Shown here: positions 48,283-56,407 of the stretch, one piece after another
Layout: each line of letters starts with the position of its first letter
How positions within the stretch are numbered: the first letter of the stretch is position 1
Assembly (NCBI GenBank): GCA_041432705.1
Contig: JAPWAE010000011.1
Span: forward strand, 1-62,458
From: Pauljensenia sp018375675
GTDB taxonomy: Bacteria > Actinomycetota > Actinomycetes > Actinomycetales > Actinomycetaceae
Length of the DNA stretch: 62,458 nt
Reading direction: 5' to 3'
Notes under the pieces: generated by a model
The model's database searches: none
Told to the model about the DNA's origin: nothing
The model's input: the letters and a program-made list of their open reading frames with translations, nothing else
Made by a program: the position numbers and the translations under genes

Positions 48283-48792
48283 ATGGCTCGTAAACACAGC
48301 AAGGATCACGGCGGTGTCCCCACCCGCGCCATCGAGGCGCTGACGGCGGCCGGCGTTGCTTTTACCGTTCATGAGTACGAGCACGACCCGGCCGCCCGGG
48401 CGTTTGGGGAGGAAACCGTCGAGAAGCTGGGCATCGACCCGACCCAGGCCTTCAAGACGCTCATGGTGCGCCTGGAGCCCACCGGCGAGTTCGTTGTCGG
48501 ATGCGTGCCCGCGCTGGCGCACCTGTCCATGAAGCTGATCGCAAAGGCCGCGGGAGCGAAGAGCGCCGCCATGGCCGACCCGGCCGTCGCCCAGCGCCGC
48601 ACCGGCTACGTCGTAGGCGGCATCAGCCCGCTCGGACAGACGACCTCGCACCGTCTGTTCATCGACTCGGCGTGCCTGGACCACGAGACCATGATCGTCT
48701 CGGGCGGGCGCCGAGGCCTCAGCGTCGAGCTGAGCCCCCTCGACCTCGTCGAACTGACGAACGCGGAGGTCACGGACCTGGCGCAGATCTGA
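48283..48792 (+). CDS. ybaK: Cys-tRNA(Pro)/Cys-tRNA(Cys) deacylase, YbaK type
   Basis: This 169-aa YbaK/EbsC-domain protein hydrolyses Cys-tRNA(Pro) formed by ProRS error. Motifs are FTVHEYEHDP at the first strand, the substrate-site Lys in QAFKTLMVRL, VIGYVVGGISPLGQ-type residues (GYVVGGISPLGQ) and SAGRRGL-type (SGGRRGLSVELSP). The length is normal. Leaderless start with TACACT 6 nt upstream. Confidence 0.92.
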   Translation: MARKHSKDHGGVPTRAIEALTAAGVAFTVHEYEHDPAARAFGEETVEKLGIDPTQAFKTLMVRLEPTGEFVVGCVPALAHLSMKLIAKAAGAKSAAMADPAVAQRRTGYVVGGISPLGQTTSHRLFIDSACLDHETMIVSGGRRGLSVELSPLDLVELTNAEVTDLAQI

Positions 48793-48843
48793 CCCGGGCC
48801 TCGTTCCGTTTTTGTCTTCAGCTCAGCTGCCGATACTCCCGCG

Positions 48844-48970
48844 CCCCCAAAATTTCGCACGTAATTCCCCGGCCGTTCCTTCAGTCTTTGAAGGAGAGGT
48901 GTTGAAATCATGCGGTTTCTGATCTCTCAGCGCCGATCCGAATAACGAATTACGTGCGACGTTGTTGGGG
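48844..48970. mobile_element. Possible MITE-like element, copy B
   Basis: This 127-bp segment is bounded by inverted repeats of about 24 bp: CCCCCAAAATTTCGCACG... on the left and ...CGTGCGACGTTGTTGGGG on the right, with a 13-bp perfect core TCGCACGTAATTC (48855-48867) matched at 48947-48959. A small hairpin CCTTCA/TGAAGG lies inside. No open frame of note. Its ends and length match copy A at 14622-14745. It fills most of the 305-bp gap after the YbaK-like gene. Confidence 0.5.
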
Positions 48971-49097
48971 AACCCTGCTGGGAAGTGCTACCTCGCGTCC
49001 ACGACGTGTGCCAATCCGATGCCGTGACGAGGTCTGTATTAGCGCGTAGATCGCTCGGCGTACAATGAGCCCACCCGGGTGAGTGAGGTGAGAGCGG

Positions 49098-49262
49098 ATG
49101 AACGAGGAGACTGTGATCGTGTCTGCAGATCTGCGGTACAACGAAGAGACTGAGGCGGCCATGCGCGAGGCTCGCGAGATTTCTGCTGGGCTTCTCTCTG
49201 CTGCACGCTATGGCTCTGCGGCGGAGGCGTTTGGGGAGAACGATGACAACCGGCATGACTGA
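49098..49262 (+). pseudogene. Remnant of a RelB/DinJ-type antitoxin
   Basis: This 54-codon frame reads MNEETVIVSADL then NEETEAAMREAREISAG...RYGSAAEAFGEND, the C-terminal half of RelB-type antitoxins (conserved 'A..EA..I..G......Y.S..E.F'). The N-terminal ribbon-helix-helix region is missing, and no toxin gene follows. It is therefore most likely a decayed antitoxin. A GAGGTGAGAG site precedes the ATG and a TACAAT lies about 30 bp upstream, so it may still be translated. Its end overlaps the next gene by 20 bp, and it may now serve as a leader peptide for it. Confidence 0.5.
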
Positions 49263-49938
49263 ACTGAGCCGCCGCGGGCGCGCCGCCTACTGGGTGGTTG
49301 CCGCCCTCGCCTGGGCGGGCGTCGCCGCCACTCTTATTGTCACGGCCTTTGATGGCTACGCTGCGCCGACCTACATCGAGGAGGGGCTCTTCGCGGGTGC
49401 CGCTCACGGCTGGGCGGGTGCTCCCGAGCGCCTCATCAATTGCTTGTCCTACTTCACCGAGCTGTCCAACATCATGGTTGCGATCATCTCGACCCTCCTC
49501 GCGCGCCGAGGCCGCGTCGGGGCGTGGGGGAGGGCCACACACCTGTGCGCGCTCATGATGATCACGGTGACCGCTATCGTCTACGCGACCCTGATCGGCC
49601 CCTACGAGACGTTGTCCGGCTTCGCGCTCGTCACCAATCCGCTGCAGCACATCGTCGTCCCCGCGGCCTTTGTGGGGACGGCCGCGCTCGCGGGGCCGCG
49701 CGGCGGTATCACGTGGGCGACGCTGGGGCGCGCCCTGCTGATCCCGGTCGCGTGGGTGGCATACACGCTCGTGCGAGGCACCTTCACACATCAGTACCCC
49801 TACGGTTTCGTCAACGTGTGGCGTCTCGGCTACGCGCAGGTCGCGATCAACATCGTGGCGATCCTGATCGGCGCCCTGGTCTTCATGGCGCTCTTCGCGG
49901 GCGCCGACTGGCTGATTCGCAAGGCCTCCCGGCGCTGA
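49243..49938 (+). CDS. Pr6Pr-family membrane protein
   Basis: This 231-aa protein has six predicted membrane helices, with CLSYFTELSNIMVAI, LIGPYETLSGFALVTNPLQHIVVP and YPYGFVNVWRLGYAQV. This NP-x-LQH and YPYxF pattern belongs to the Pr6Pr/FAR-17a group of uncharacterised membrane proteins. ATG 49243 follows GGGGAG; a second ATG at 49255 is possible. It overlaps the antitoxin remnant before it. Confidence 0.8.
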   Translation: MTTGMTELSRRGRAAYWVVAALAWAGVAATLIVTAFDGYAAPTYIEEGLFAGAAHGWAGAPERLINCLSYFTELSNIMVAIISTLLARRGRVGAWGRATHLCALMMITVTAIVYATLIGPYETLSGFALVTNPLQHIVVPAAFVGTAALAGPRGGITWATLGRALLIPVAWVAYTLVRGTFTHQYPYGFVNVWRLGYAQVAINIVAILIGALVFMALFAGADWLIRKASRR

Positions 49939-49979
49939 CGGTCTGCGCATCTCCCGGACGCGGTCTCGTCCGAGGTTGC

Positions 49980-49985
49980 TAGAGT
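49980..49985 (+). promoter_or_regulatory. -10 box for the leaderless VOC gene
   Basis: TAGAGT ends 6 nt before ATG 49992. Confidence 0.5.
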
Positions 49986-49991
49986 GAGGCC

Positions 49992-50420
49992 ATGAGCAGC
50001 GAACCCGGGCTTGTTCCTGAACTTACCGTCACCGATTACGAGGCATCGCGCCGTTTTTGGTGCGACCTCGTCGGTTTTTCCCTCCGCTACGAGCGGCCTG
50101 AGGAAGGATTCGGCTACCTCGTCCTGGATAACGCACACGTGATGCTTGACCAGGTCGACCGCGGGAGGACGTGGGCGACAGGTCCCCTTGAATTCCCCCT
50201 TGGTCGGGGTATCAACTTCGAGGTTCAGATCGAAAATCTGGACAATGCATGGCATCGCATGGCCGAGGCAGGGTGGCCGATCTTCGCCGAACCCGAAGAG
50301 AAGTGGTATCGGGCGGGAAATATTGAAATCGGCGTTCGCCAGTTCCTAGTCCAGGATCCCGACGGCTACCTGCTGCGCCTCCAGCAGGAAATCGGCGAGA
50401 GACCCGCGCGGCGAGGATAA
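49992..50420 (+). CDS. VOC-superfamily protein (bleomycin-resistance/glyoxalase fold)
   Basis: This 142-aa protein has the two beta-alpha-beta-beta-beta modules of the vicinal oxygen chelate fold: ELTVTDYEASRRFWCDLVGFSLRYER and a second half ending FLVQDPDGYLLRLQQEIGE (read in parts). Sequences of this short type are often annotated as bleomycin-resistance proteins. The metal-site positions are incomplete, so binding without catalysis is as likely. Start by the -10 box 6 nt upstream. Confidence 0.82.
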   Translation: MSSEPGLVPELTVTDYEASRRFWCDLVGFSLRYERPEEGFGYLVLDNAHVMLDQVDRGRTWATGPLEFPLGRGINFEVQIENLDNAWHRMAEAGWPIFAEPEEKWYRAGNIEIGVRQFLVQDPDGYLLRLQQEIGERPARRG

Positions 50421-50559
50421 CTTAGACGGCGGGGCAATATCGATCCTAAGTCGGAATGGTGGCTGCCCCTCTTGAGGTGAGAGGGTGCTACTGCTCCTCT
50501 CCGGGTGTAACTCTCAGCTCTTTGAGACCTCTTGTGTTGTTTGGGCGGGGTCTTCGCAC

Positions 50560-50582
50560 TACACTAGTAATCAACCGATTAC
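50560..50582 (+). promoter_or_regulatory. Promoter with TetR-type operator GTAATC-AACC-GATTAC
   Basis: TTGTTT (50537-50542) and TACACT (50560-50565) are spaced 17 bp. The perfect inverted repeat at 50567-50582 covers the expected start site. The TetR gene two positions downstream is the natural candidate to bind it. Confidence 0.65.
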
Positions 50583-50597
50583 AACAAGGGGAAAAAT

Positions 50598-51161
50598 ATG
50601 AAGATTCTTGTCATTCAGGGCAGCCCTGACGAGGGAAGCTACTCGCATGAACTCGCAACGGCTTACGCTGATGAGGCGCGCAGCGCCGGGCATGATGTGC
50701 GCATGATTGACTTGGCGACAGAGGATTTTGATCCCGTTCTGCGCTACGGATACCGCCAGCACATGGAGGACGAAAGTGATCCCAAGCGGTATCAGGAGGA
50801 CATAGCCTGGGCCGATCACCTCGTGTTCTGCTTCCCGATTTGGTGGTCTGCTGAACCGGCGATTCTGAAAGGTTTCCTTGATCGCACTCTCACGCCGGGA
50901 TTCGGGTACCGGTATGTCGACGGTAAGAGCCAGGGCCTGCTGAAAGATAAGACCGCGGCACTCATCGTCACCTCCCGTGCTCCTTCGTTTATCTACCGCA
51001 TCTTCGGTGGTCTGATCTGGCGGTGGAAGAGTATGGTCCTGGGCTTCGTGGGGATTCGCTTAACCAAATCTCTGATGCTTGGCCGCATTGAGCAGGATGT
51101 TGATACTCCTGCTTACCGCGCTGCGTTTGTAGAGACAGTTCGAGCTTACGCGCGCGGATAG
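50598..51161 (+). CDS. NAD(P)H-dependent flavodoxin-like oxidoreductase
   Basis: This 187-aa flavodoxin-fold protein (NAD(P)H quinone reductase, KefF/MdaB group) has the FMN phosphate loop ILVIQGSPDEGSYS, WADHLVFCFPIWWSAEPAILKGFLDR (read in parts) and LTPGFGYRY, all typical of the group. It probably reduces quinones or electrophiles. It follows AAGGGG and is 34 bp upstream of a TetR gene under a shared promoter, so expression is probably induced by a toxic compound. Confidence 0.88.
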   Translation: MKILVIQGSPDEGSYSHELATAYADEARSAGHDVRMIDLATEDFDPVLRYGYRQHMEDESDPKRYQEDIAWADHLVFCFPIWWSAEPAILKGFLDRTLTPGFGYRYVDGKSQGLLKDKTAALIVTSRAPSFIYRIFGGLIWRWKSMVLGFVGIRLTKSLMLGRIEQDVDTPAYRAAFVETVRAYARG

Positions 51162-51195
51162 ACTGTCCATATCGTCGAAATTGGGAGGACTAGGT

Positions 51196-51819
51196 ATGGC
51201 CGCGACTCGTATGCCAGCCAATGAACGCAAGGCACTCATGCTGGAGGCTGCCGTCCGTGTGTTTGCGCGGGTTGGCTACGCCGCGGCCACGACGGACTCG
51301 ATCGCGCGCGAGGCTGGCGTCAGTCAGGCGTATGTCGTACGTTTCTTCCGGTCGAAGGAAACACTTTTCGAGGAAGCTGCAACGTATGTTGTTGAGCAGC
51401 TGTGTCGACGTTTTGCTGAGGCGCCCGTAGCGGCGGATTCTACCGATGCTGAACGTCGGGAATTGCTAGGGGACATGTACGCGGAGATCGTGAAAGACCA
51501 CGCCATGTTCATGATGATCATGCGCCTATTCATGATGGGATCCGATCCGCGTTTCGGGCAGCTCTCCCGCGATAGCTTTGCACGTGTGTACCGCGTCCTG
51601 CGAGAAGACGTCGGGATGGATGCTGAACAGGCTAGGCTCTTCCTCTCCCACGGTTTGTTGATGAACCTCGTGCTGTCGCTGCGTCTGTGGGAAGGCGAAA
51701 GAGTCTTGTCGGATGAGATCCTTGGATTTCTCGGGAAAGGACGCGCGGAGGCTATGTATTCACTGCATGACGCGCCTGGTTCCTCGAATGATGAAGGATC
51801 TACCGTGCCCCGACGGTGA
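51196..51819 (+). CDS. TetR/AcrR-family regulator of the flavodoxin-like reductase
   Basis: This 207-aa regulator has a standard TetR helix-turn-helix (AATTDSIAREAGVSQAYVVRF with FRSKETLF, residues ~30-56) and a helical effector domain rich in Met/Phe (MFMMIMRLFMMG). ATG 51196 follows GGGAGGAC. It is the second gene of a two-gene operon and its 3' end overlaps the convergent helicase gene by 20 bp. It probably represses its own operon at the palindrome at 50567. Confidence 0.9.
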   Translation: MAATRMPANERKALMLEAAVRVFARVGYAAATTDSIAREAGVSQAYVVRFFRSKETLFEEAATYVVEQLCRRFAEAPVAADSTDAERRELLGDMYAEIVKDHAMFMMIMRLFMMGSDPRFGQLSRDSFARVYRVLREDVGMDAEQARLFLSHGLLMNLVLSLRLWEGERVLSDEILGFLGKGRAEAMYSLHDAPGSSNDEGSTVPRR

Positions 51820-54553
51820 CCGTCGCCAGGGCGACGCGGTTCGCTTCGTCCGAGGCTGGCACGTCCACGAGGGCGACGATGCGCCAGTCCATGTCCTCCT
51901 CCGAGTCGAACAGGATCTGCGTGGCCAGCCAGAACGTGCCCGGCGCAGCCTGATCCACTGCGTCCGCGATCGCCTCGATGCGCGCCACCTGGGCGTGCTC
52001 GAAATCAGAGGAAACCACAGCGGGGGCCAGCTCCAGCACGTCCTCGCGGGTCGGTGCCTCGTTCAAGGAGCACAGCGATAGGGCGCGCGCACGCTGGTCG
52101 ATGCCGATCCACTCGTGCTCCGCCCAGTAGCGCTCGAGCACCGCGTCCCACTCGTCCTCGCCCCACGGGGCGACCAGCGGGGTGTGCGAGGCCTCGTCGA
52201 GACGCGCCAAGGCCTCGACGTTGTCGCGGCTCATCGCCTCCACGCGCTCGAACAGGGCCGAGCGAATCGCCGTGCGGAACGCATGACGGTTCGCGCTAAA
52301 GGGAACGGTCCCGTCCTCCCGTGCGCCAAACGCGAGTTCCGCGCCCTCCGTGCCGTCGCCCTCGGACGCGGGAGAGAGGGCCTGACCCGTGGACATGGCC
52401 TCCCACTCGTCCAGCAGCGAGGAGTCCACCGCGCGGATCAGGGCAGACAGCCACGCAATGATCGAACGTAGCTCGTCCGTCATGAGCTCGTCCGGCACGA
52501 TCTGGCGCAGCGCGCGATACGTGTCCGTCAGGTAGCGCAGCACGATGCCCTCGGAGCGGCCCACGTCGTAGCGGCCCACAATCCCCGTGAACGTCAGTGC
52601 GTTCTCGATCATCTCGCGCACGACCGACTTCGGGGAAATCTCCTGATCCTCGATCCACGGGTTCGCGTGCAGATACACCGCGAACGCGTCGCCCAGCAGA
52701 TCGGCCAGCGGGCGCGGCCACGTGACCTCCTCCAGCGCGGCCATGCGCTCGTCGTACTCCATGCCCTGCGCCTTCATCGCGGCCACGGCCTCGGCGCGCG
52801 CCGCCTTTTCCTGCGCGAATAGGAGCGGGCGCGGATCCTCCAGGACCGACTCGATGACCGAGACGACGTCGAGGGCGAAGGTCGGGGACTCGGGATCCAG
52901 CAGCTCGAGCGCGGCCAGCGCGAAGGGGGAGAGCGGCTGGTTGAGCGCGAAGTCATCCGGTAGGTCGGTGGCCGCGCGCAGGCGAGGCTCACCCGACGCC
53001 GAGGCCTGTGCAGAAGACACGTGCTCGACGACGCCCGCCTGCTTCATCGACGTGTAGATCTCACCCAGGCGGCGCAGGTGTGGGTTGCGATCCGTGGGCG
53101 GATCGTCGTTGTTGCGCGCCAGCCACACGAGGTGCTCGCCCGGGTCACGCCCGGCCGCGGGCGCCCCGGCCAGCACGTTGAGGACCATCGCGTGCGTCAT
53201 CTCGAAACGGCTCGTCAGCTGCTCGGGAGCCGCGTCCACGAGGCGCTCGAACGTCGAGCGCGTCCACGAGATCTCGCCCTCGCCCGGCCCCTTGCGCTTC
53301 TTCGCCGACTTCTTCGCCGCGCGCTTGGCCTCGCGGGCGTCACGGGCCGCCTCCTGCGCGGCGCTCAGGCGTGCGCGCTCACGGGCGGCATCGACCTCGT
53401 GCTCCGGGGCCAGAACGCGCACGAAACCGACCGTGTCGAAGCCGGCGCGGCCCGCGCGCCCCGCGATCTGGTGGAACTCGCGCGCGCTCACGTGGCGCAT
53501 GCGTCGCCCGTCGTACTTGACGAGCGACGTCATCAGCACCGTGCGGATCGGCACGTTGATGCCCACCCCCAGGGTGTCCGTGCCGCACACGATCGGCAGC
53601 AGGCCCGCCTGCGTGAGGCGCTCGACGAGGCGGCGGTAGCGAGGCAGCATGCCCGCGTGGTGCACGCCGATGCCCTGCGCGAGCAGCGACTTGAGGGTCT
53701 GCCCGAAACCCTTCGTAAACGACACACCCGCCAGCTGCGCGGCGATCGCCTTCTTCTGCTCGGGCGAAATCAACGACGAACGATCGAAAGACTGCGCGGT
53801 CGCGACCGCGTCACGCTGGGAGAAATGCACGATGTAGACGGGCCAGCGGCCCTCACCCAGCAGTCGCTCGACCGTGTCGGCCAGGCGATCCACGACGTAC
53901 TCGAACTCGAGGGGCACGGGACGCTCCGCGTCGTCGATGAGGGACACGTCGCGGCCGGTGCGTTCCTTCCACGCGCGCTCGAAACGCGTCGTGTCGCCCA
54001 GCGTCGCGCTCATCGCGACCACCTGCGGGGTCCTCAGCTCCAGGAGCGGCACCTGCCACGCCCAGCCGCGCTGACGGTCCCCGTAGAAGTGGAACTCGTC
54101 CATGACGATCATGTCCGCGTCCAGCGCGGGCCCCTCGCGCAGCGACTGATTCGCGAGAATCTCGGCGGTGCAGCAGATGATGGGCGCGTCGGCGTTCAGG
54201 GACACGTCGCCGGTCACCATGCCGACGTTGTCCGCGCCGAACAGGGACACGAGGTCAAAGAACTTCTCCGACACCAGGGCCTTCAGGGGCGCCGTGTAGT
54301 AGGAGCGGCCCCCATGCGCCATCGACGTAAAGTGCGCGGCGAGCGCGATCATCGACTTGCCCGACCCCGTGGGGGTCGCAGCGATCACGTGGTTGCCCGC
54401 CAGGATCTCCACCAGGGCCTCCTCCTGGTGGGGGTAGAGCGGACGCCCGGTGCCCTCGGCCCAGGACACGAAGGCCTCGTACAGGGCGTCGTCGTCGCCC
54501 AGACGGCCCTCGTCCTCCAGGTCGTCCAGGATCTCGTTCAAAGTCGCGCTCAT
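51800..54553 (-). CDS. DEAD/DEAH-box RNA helicase with DUF3516 C-terminal domain
   Basis: This 917-aa Ski2/Mtr4-like superfamily 2 helicase is characteristic of actinobacteria. Motif I is ATPTGSGKS, Ia YTAPLKALVSEK, II MDEFHFYGD (DExH), III VAMSATLGD, V VCGTDTLGVGIN, VI QIAGRAGRAG. The DUF3516 region covers about residues 430-917. A Lys/Arg-rich segment (AKKSAKKRKGPG) sits between the two. ATG 54553 was chosen because GACAAT lies 6 nt upstream. The exact RNA substrate is not known. Confidence 0.93.
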   Translation of the reverse strand: MSATLNEILDDLEDEGRLGDDDALYEAFVSWAEGTGRPLYPHQEEALVEILAGNHVIAATPTGSGKSMIALAAHFTSMAHGGRSYYTAPLKALVSEKFFDLVSLFGADNVGMVTGDVSLNADAPIICCTAEILANQSLREGPALDADMIVMDEFHFYGDRQRGWAWQVPLLELRTPQVVAMSATLGDTTRFERAWKERTGRDVSLIDDAERPVPLEFEYVVDRLADTVERLLGEGRWPVYIVHFSQRDAVATAQSFDRSSLISPEQKKAIAAQLAGVSFTKGFGQTLKSLLAQGIGVHHAGMLPRYRRLVERLTQAGLLPIVCGTDTLGVGINVPIRTVLMTSLVKYDGRRMRHVSAREFHQIAGRAGRAGFDTVGFVRVLAPEHEVDAARERARLSAAQEAARDAREAKRAAKKSAKKRKGPGEGEISWTRSTFERLVDAAPEQLTSRFEMTHAMVLNVLAGAPAAGRDPGEHLVWLARNNDDPPTDRNPHLRRLGEIYTSMKQAGVVEHVSSAQASASGEPRLRAATDLPDDFALNQPLSPFALAALELLDPESPTFALDVVSVIESVLEDPRPLLFAQEKAARAEAVAAMKAQGMEYDERMAALEEVTWPRPLADLLGDAFAVYLHANPWIEDQEISPKSVVREMIENALTFTGIVGRYDVGRSEGIVLRYLTDTYRALRQIVPDELMTDELRSIIAWLSALIRAVDSSLLDEWEAMSTGQALSPASEGDGTEGAELAFGAREDGTVPFSANRHAFRTAIRSALFERVEAMSRDNVEALARLDEASHTPLVAPWGEDEWDAVLERYWAEHEWIGIDQRARALSLCSLNEAPTREDVLELAPAVVSSDFEHAQVARIEAIADAVDQAAPGTFWLATQILFDSEEDMDWRIVALVDVPASDEANRVALATVTVGAR

Positions 54554-54559
54554 GCCTCC

Positions 54560-54565
54560 ATTGTC
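54560..54565 (-). promoter_or_regulatory. -10 box for the leaderless helicase gene
   Basis: On the minus strand GACAAT ends 6 nt before ATG 54553. Confidence 0.45.
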
Positions 54566-54621
54566 CCAGAGTGCGCCCACGTCTGCGTCCCCGCGCCGCC
54601 GGGCCCTTCCCGCAGCTCATC

Positions 54622-54635
54622 GACGAGGCCGGGGC
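54622..54635. repeat. Lone copy of the recurrent word in the helicase/symporter gap
   Basis: GACGAGGCCGGGGC stands here between divergent genes, where a terminator would have no purpose, and no complementary arm is close by. Confidence 0.6.
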
Positions 54636-54751
54636 GGAGTCCGTGCTCACGGGCGGCCATGCGCGTGGCGAGACGTCGCCTGCTGGGCGCGCGGGCCTGT
54701 GGCAAGATGAACGGGTCCCATGACAACGAGCGGGTGCGGCCCGCGAAGCGC

Positions 54752-54782
54752 GCGAGGCCCCGCGACCCATCCACGGCCTCGC
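54752..54782 (+). other. Hairpin in the leader of the alanine symporter gene
   Basis: GCGAGGCC (54752-54759) pairs with GGCCTCGC (54775-54782), ending 24 nt before the GTG. It may affect translation or stability; no U-tract follows. Confidence 0.4.
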
Positions 54783-54806
54783 CCATTGACACCCCGGGAG
54801 GTTCCT

Positions 54807-56291
54807 GTGGAACAGATAGCTGCGATCGAAAAGGAGATCGCTGACTGGATCACGATGCACCTGACGATTGTCATCCTGATCGGCGTGGGCCTCGTCCTGA
54901 CGGTCGTCTCTCGCGGCGTGCAGCTGCGCCTCTTCCCGGAGATGGTGCGCACGGTCCTCGGCTCGCGCAAGGGCGCCGACGGCGGTATCTCCTCCTTCCA
55001 GGCCTTCGCGATCTCGCTGGCCGCGCGCGTGGGTATCGGCAATGTGTTCGGCGTGGCCGCGGCGCTCATGTTCGGCGGCCCGGGCGCGATCTTCTGGATG
55101 TGGGTCGTGGCCCTGGTGGGCATGGCGACCGCATTCTTCGAGGCGACGCTGGCCCAGATCTTCAAGGTGAAGCACTCCGACGGCTCCTTCCGCGGCGGCC
55201 CGGCCTACTACATCAAGCGCGGCATGAAGAACCGCGTCCTGGCCAACGTCTTCGCCGTCATCACCGTCGTTACCTGTGGCATCGTCATCACCTCCGTGCA
55301 GTCCAACGCCATCGCGGGCACGCTCACGAGCGCCTTCGGTGAGGCCGCCAAGGAGCCCCTGCCCGGCGCGGGCGGCTTCTCGGCCGCGCAGCTCACGGTC
55401 GCAGGCCTTATCTTCGTCTTCTCCGCGATGGTTATCTTCGGCGGCATCCGCACCGTCGCCCGTGTCACCGAGTGGATGGCCCCGATCATGGCGACCATCT
55501 ACGTCATCATGGTCGCCATCGTCTGCCTCATGAACATCACGCAGTTCGGCACCGTTCTGGGCCAGATCTTCACCTCCGCGTTCTCCATGGACGCCACCGT
55601 CGGCGGCCTGGGCGGCGGCATCATCGCCGCGATGATCAACGGCACCAAGCGCGGCCTCTTCTCCAACGAGGCCGGCCAGGGCACCGCTCCCAACGCCGCC
55701 GCGACCGCGACCGTGTCCCACCCGGTGCGCCAGGGCCTCATCCAGTCCCTGGGCGTCTTCATCGACACGATTGTCGTGTGCACCGCGACCGCCTTCGTCA
55801 TCCTCATCGCAGGCGAGAAGGTGTGGGGCAGCGCGGATGTGAACCCCTCCAACCTGACGACCCTGGCCGTGGCCCACGAGCTCGGTGCCTGGACGATCGT
55901 GCCCATGGCGATCCTTATCTTCGTCCTGGCCTACTCCTCGATCATCGCCGCCTACGTCTACTCCGACACAAACATGTCCTTCGTCTTCGGTGACGCCCGC
56001 TGGGCGACCTGGACTGTGCGCGTCGTGTGCGTGGCCTCGGCGACGATTGGCGCCCTGCTGACCCTGGACGTCGTGTGGAACGCCGTCGACATCGCGATGG
56101 CGGTCATGACGATTACGAACCTGGTGGCCCTGGTCTTCCTGGCCCGCTGGGTGCTGGGTGCGCTGCGCGACTACGAGGCCCAGCGGCGTGACGGCGTCGC
56201 CGAGCCCGTCTTCGTGGGTGAGAAGAACCCGCTGCTGCCCGACGATGTTCCCGGCAGCGTGTGGAAGCGCGCGAAGCAGAAGAAGAAGTAA
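54807..56291 (+). CDS. Sodium:alanine symporter family protein (AGCS)
   Basis: This 494-aa transporter has about ten or eleven membrane segments. It shows FQAFAISLAARVGIGNVFG, GMATAFFEATLAQIFK, the signature GLFSNEAGQGTAPNAAAT and a late FVLAYSSIIAAYVYSD. It imports alanine or glycine with sodium. GTG 54807 lies 6 nt after GGGAGG; the frame continues upstream into the word-containing leader without conserved sequence. It ends in a Lys-rich tail. Monocistronic. Confidence 0.92.
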   Translation: MEQIAAIEKEIADWITMHLTIVILIGVGLVLTVVSRGVQLRLFPEMVRTVLGSRKGADGGISSFQAFAISLAARVGIGNVFGVAAALMFGGPGAIFWMWVVALVGMATAFFEATLAQIFKVKHSDGSFRGGPAYYIKRGMKNRVLANVFAVITVVTCGIVITSVQSNAIAGTLTSAFGEAAKEPLPGAGGFSAAQLTVAGLIFVFSAMVIFGGIRTVARVTEWMAPIMATIYVIMVAIVCLMNITQFGTVLGQIFTSAFSMDATVGGLGGGIIAAMINGTKRGLFSNEAGQGTAPNAAATATVSHPVRQGLIQSLGVFIDTIVVCTATAFVILIAGEKVWGSADVNPSNLTTLAVAHELGAWTIVPMAILIFVLAYSSIIAAYVYSDTNMSFVFGDARWATWTVRVVCVASATIGALLTLDVVWNAVDIAMAVMTITNLVALVFLARWVLGALRDYEAQRRDGVAEPVFVGEKNPLLPDDVPGSVWKRAKQKKK

Positions 56292-56395
56292 TAGTTGCCG
56301 ACCACCTCGCCGGGTGCGCCGGGCACATGTCGTGCCTCGCGCACCCGGCGTCGCGTCTGTCGGCGCTGCTCGGCGCGGCGCACGCACGCCTGCGT

Positions 56396-56401
56396 TAGGC
56401 T
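56396..56401 (+). promoter_or_regulatory. -10 box for the leaderless FAH gene
   Basis: TAGGCT ends 6 nt before ATG 56408. Confidence 0.55.
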
Positions 56402-56407
56402 ACCGGC

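Noticed and set aside
50421..50597. tRNA or small RNA gene
   Set aside because: There are a few short inverted repeats (such as CCCTC/GAGGG near 50466-50484) but no cloverleaf, and the promoter with operator explains most of the segment.
54255..56387. 710-codon open frame on the minus strand
   Set aside because: Spans the helicase start and is antisense to the alanine symporter; Asp/His/Arg/Gly-rich shadow composition.
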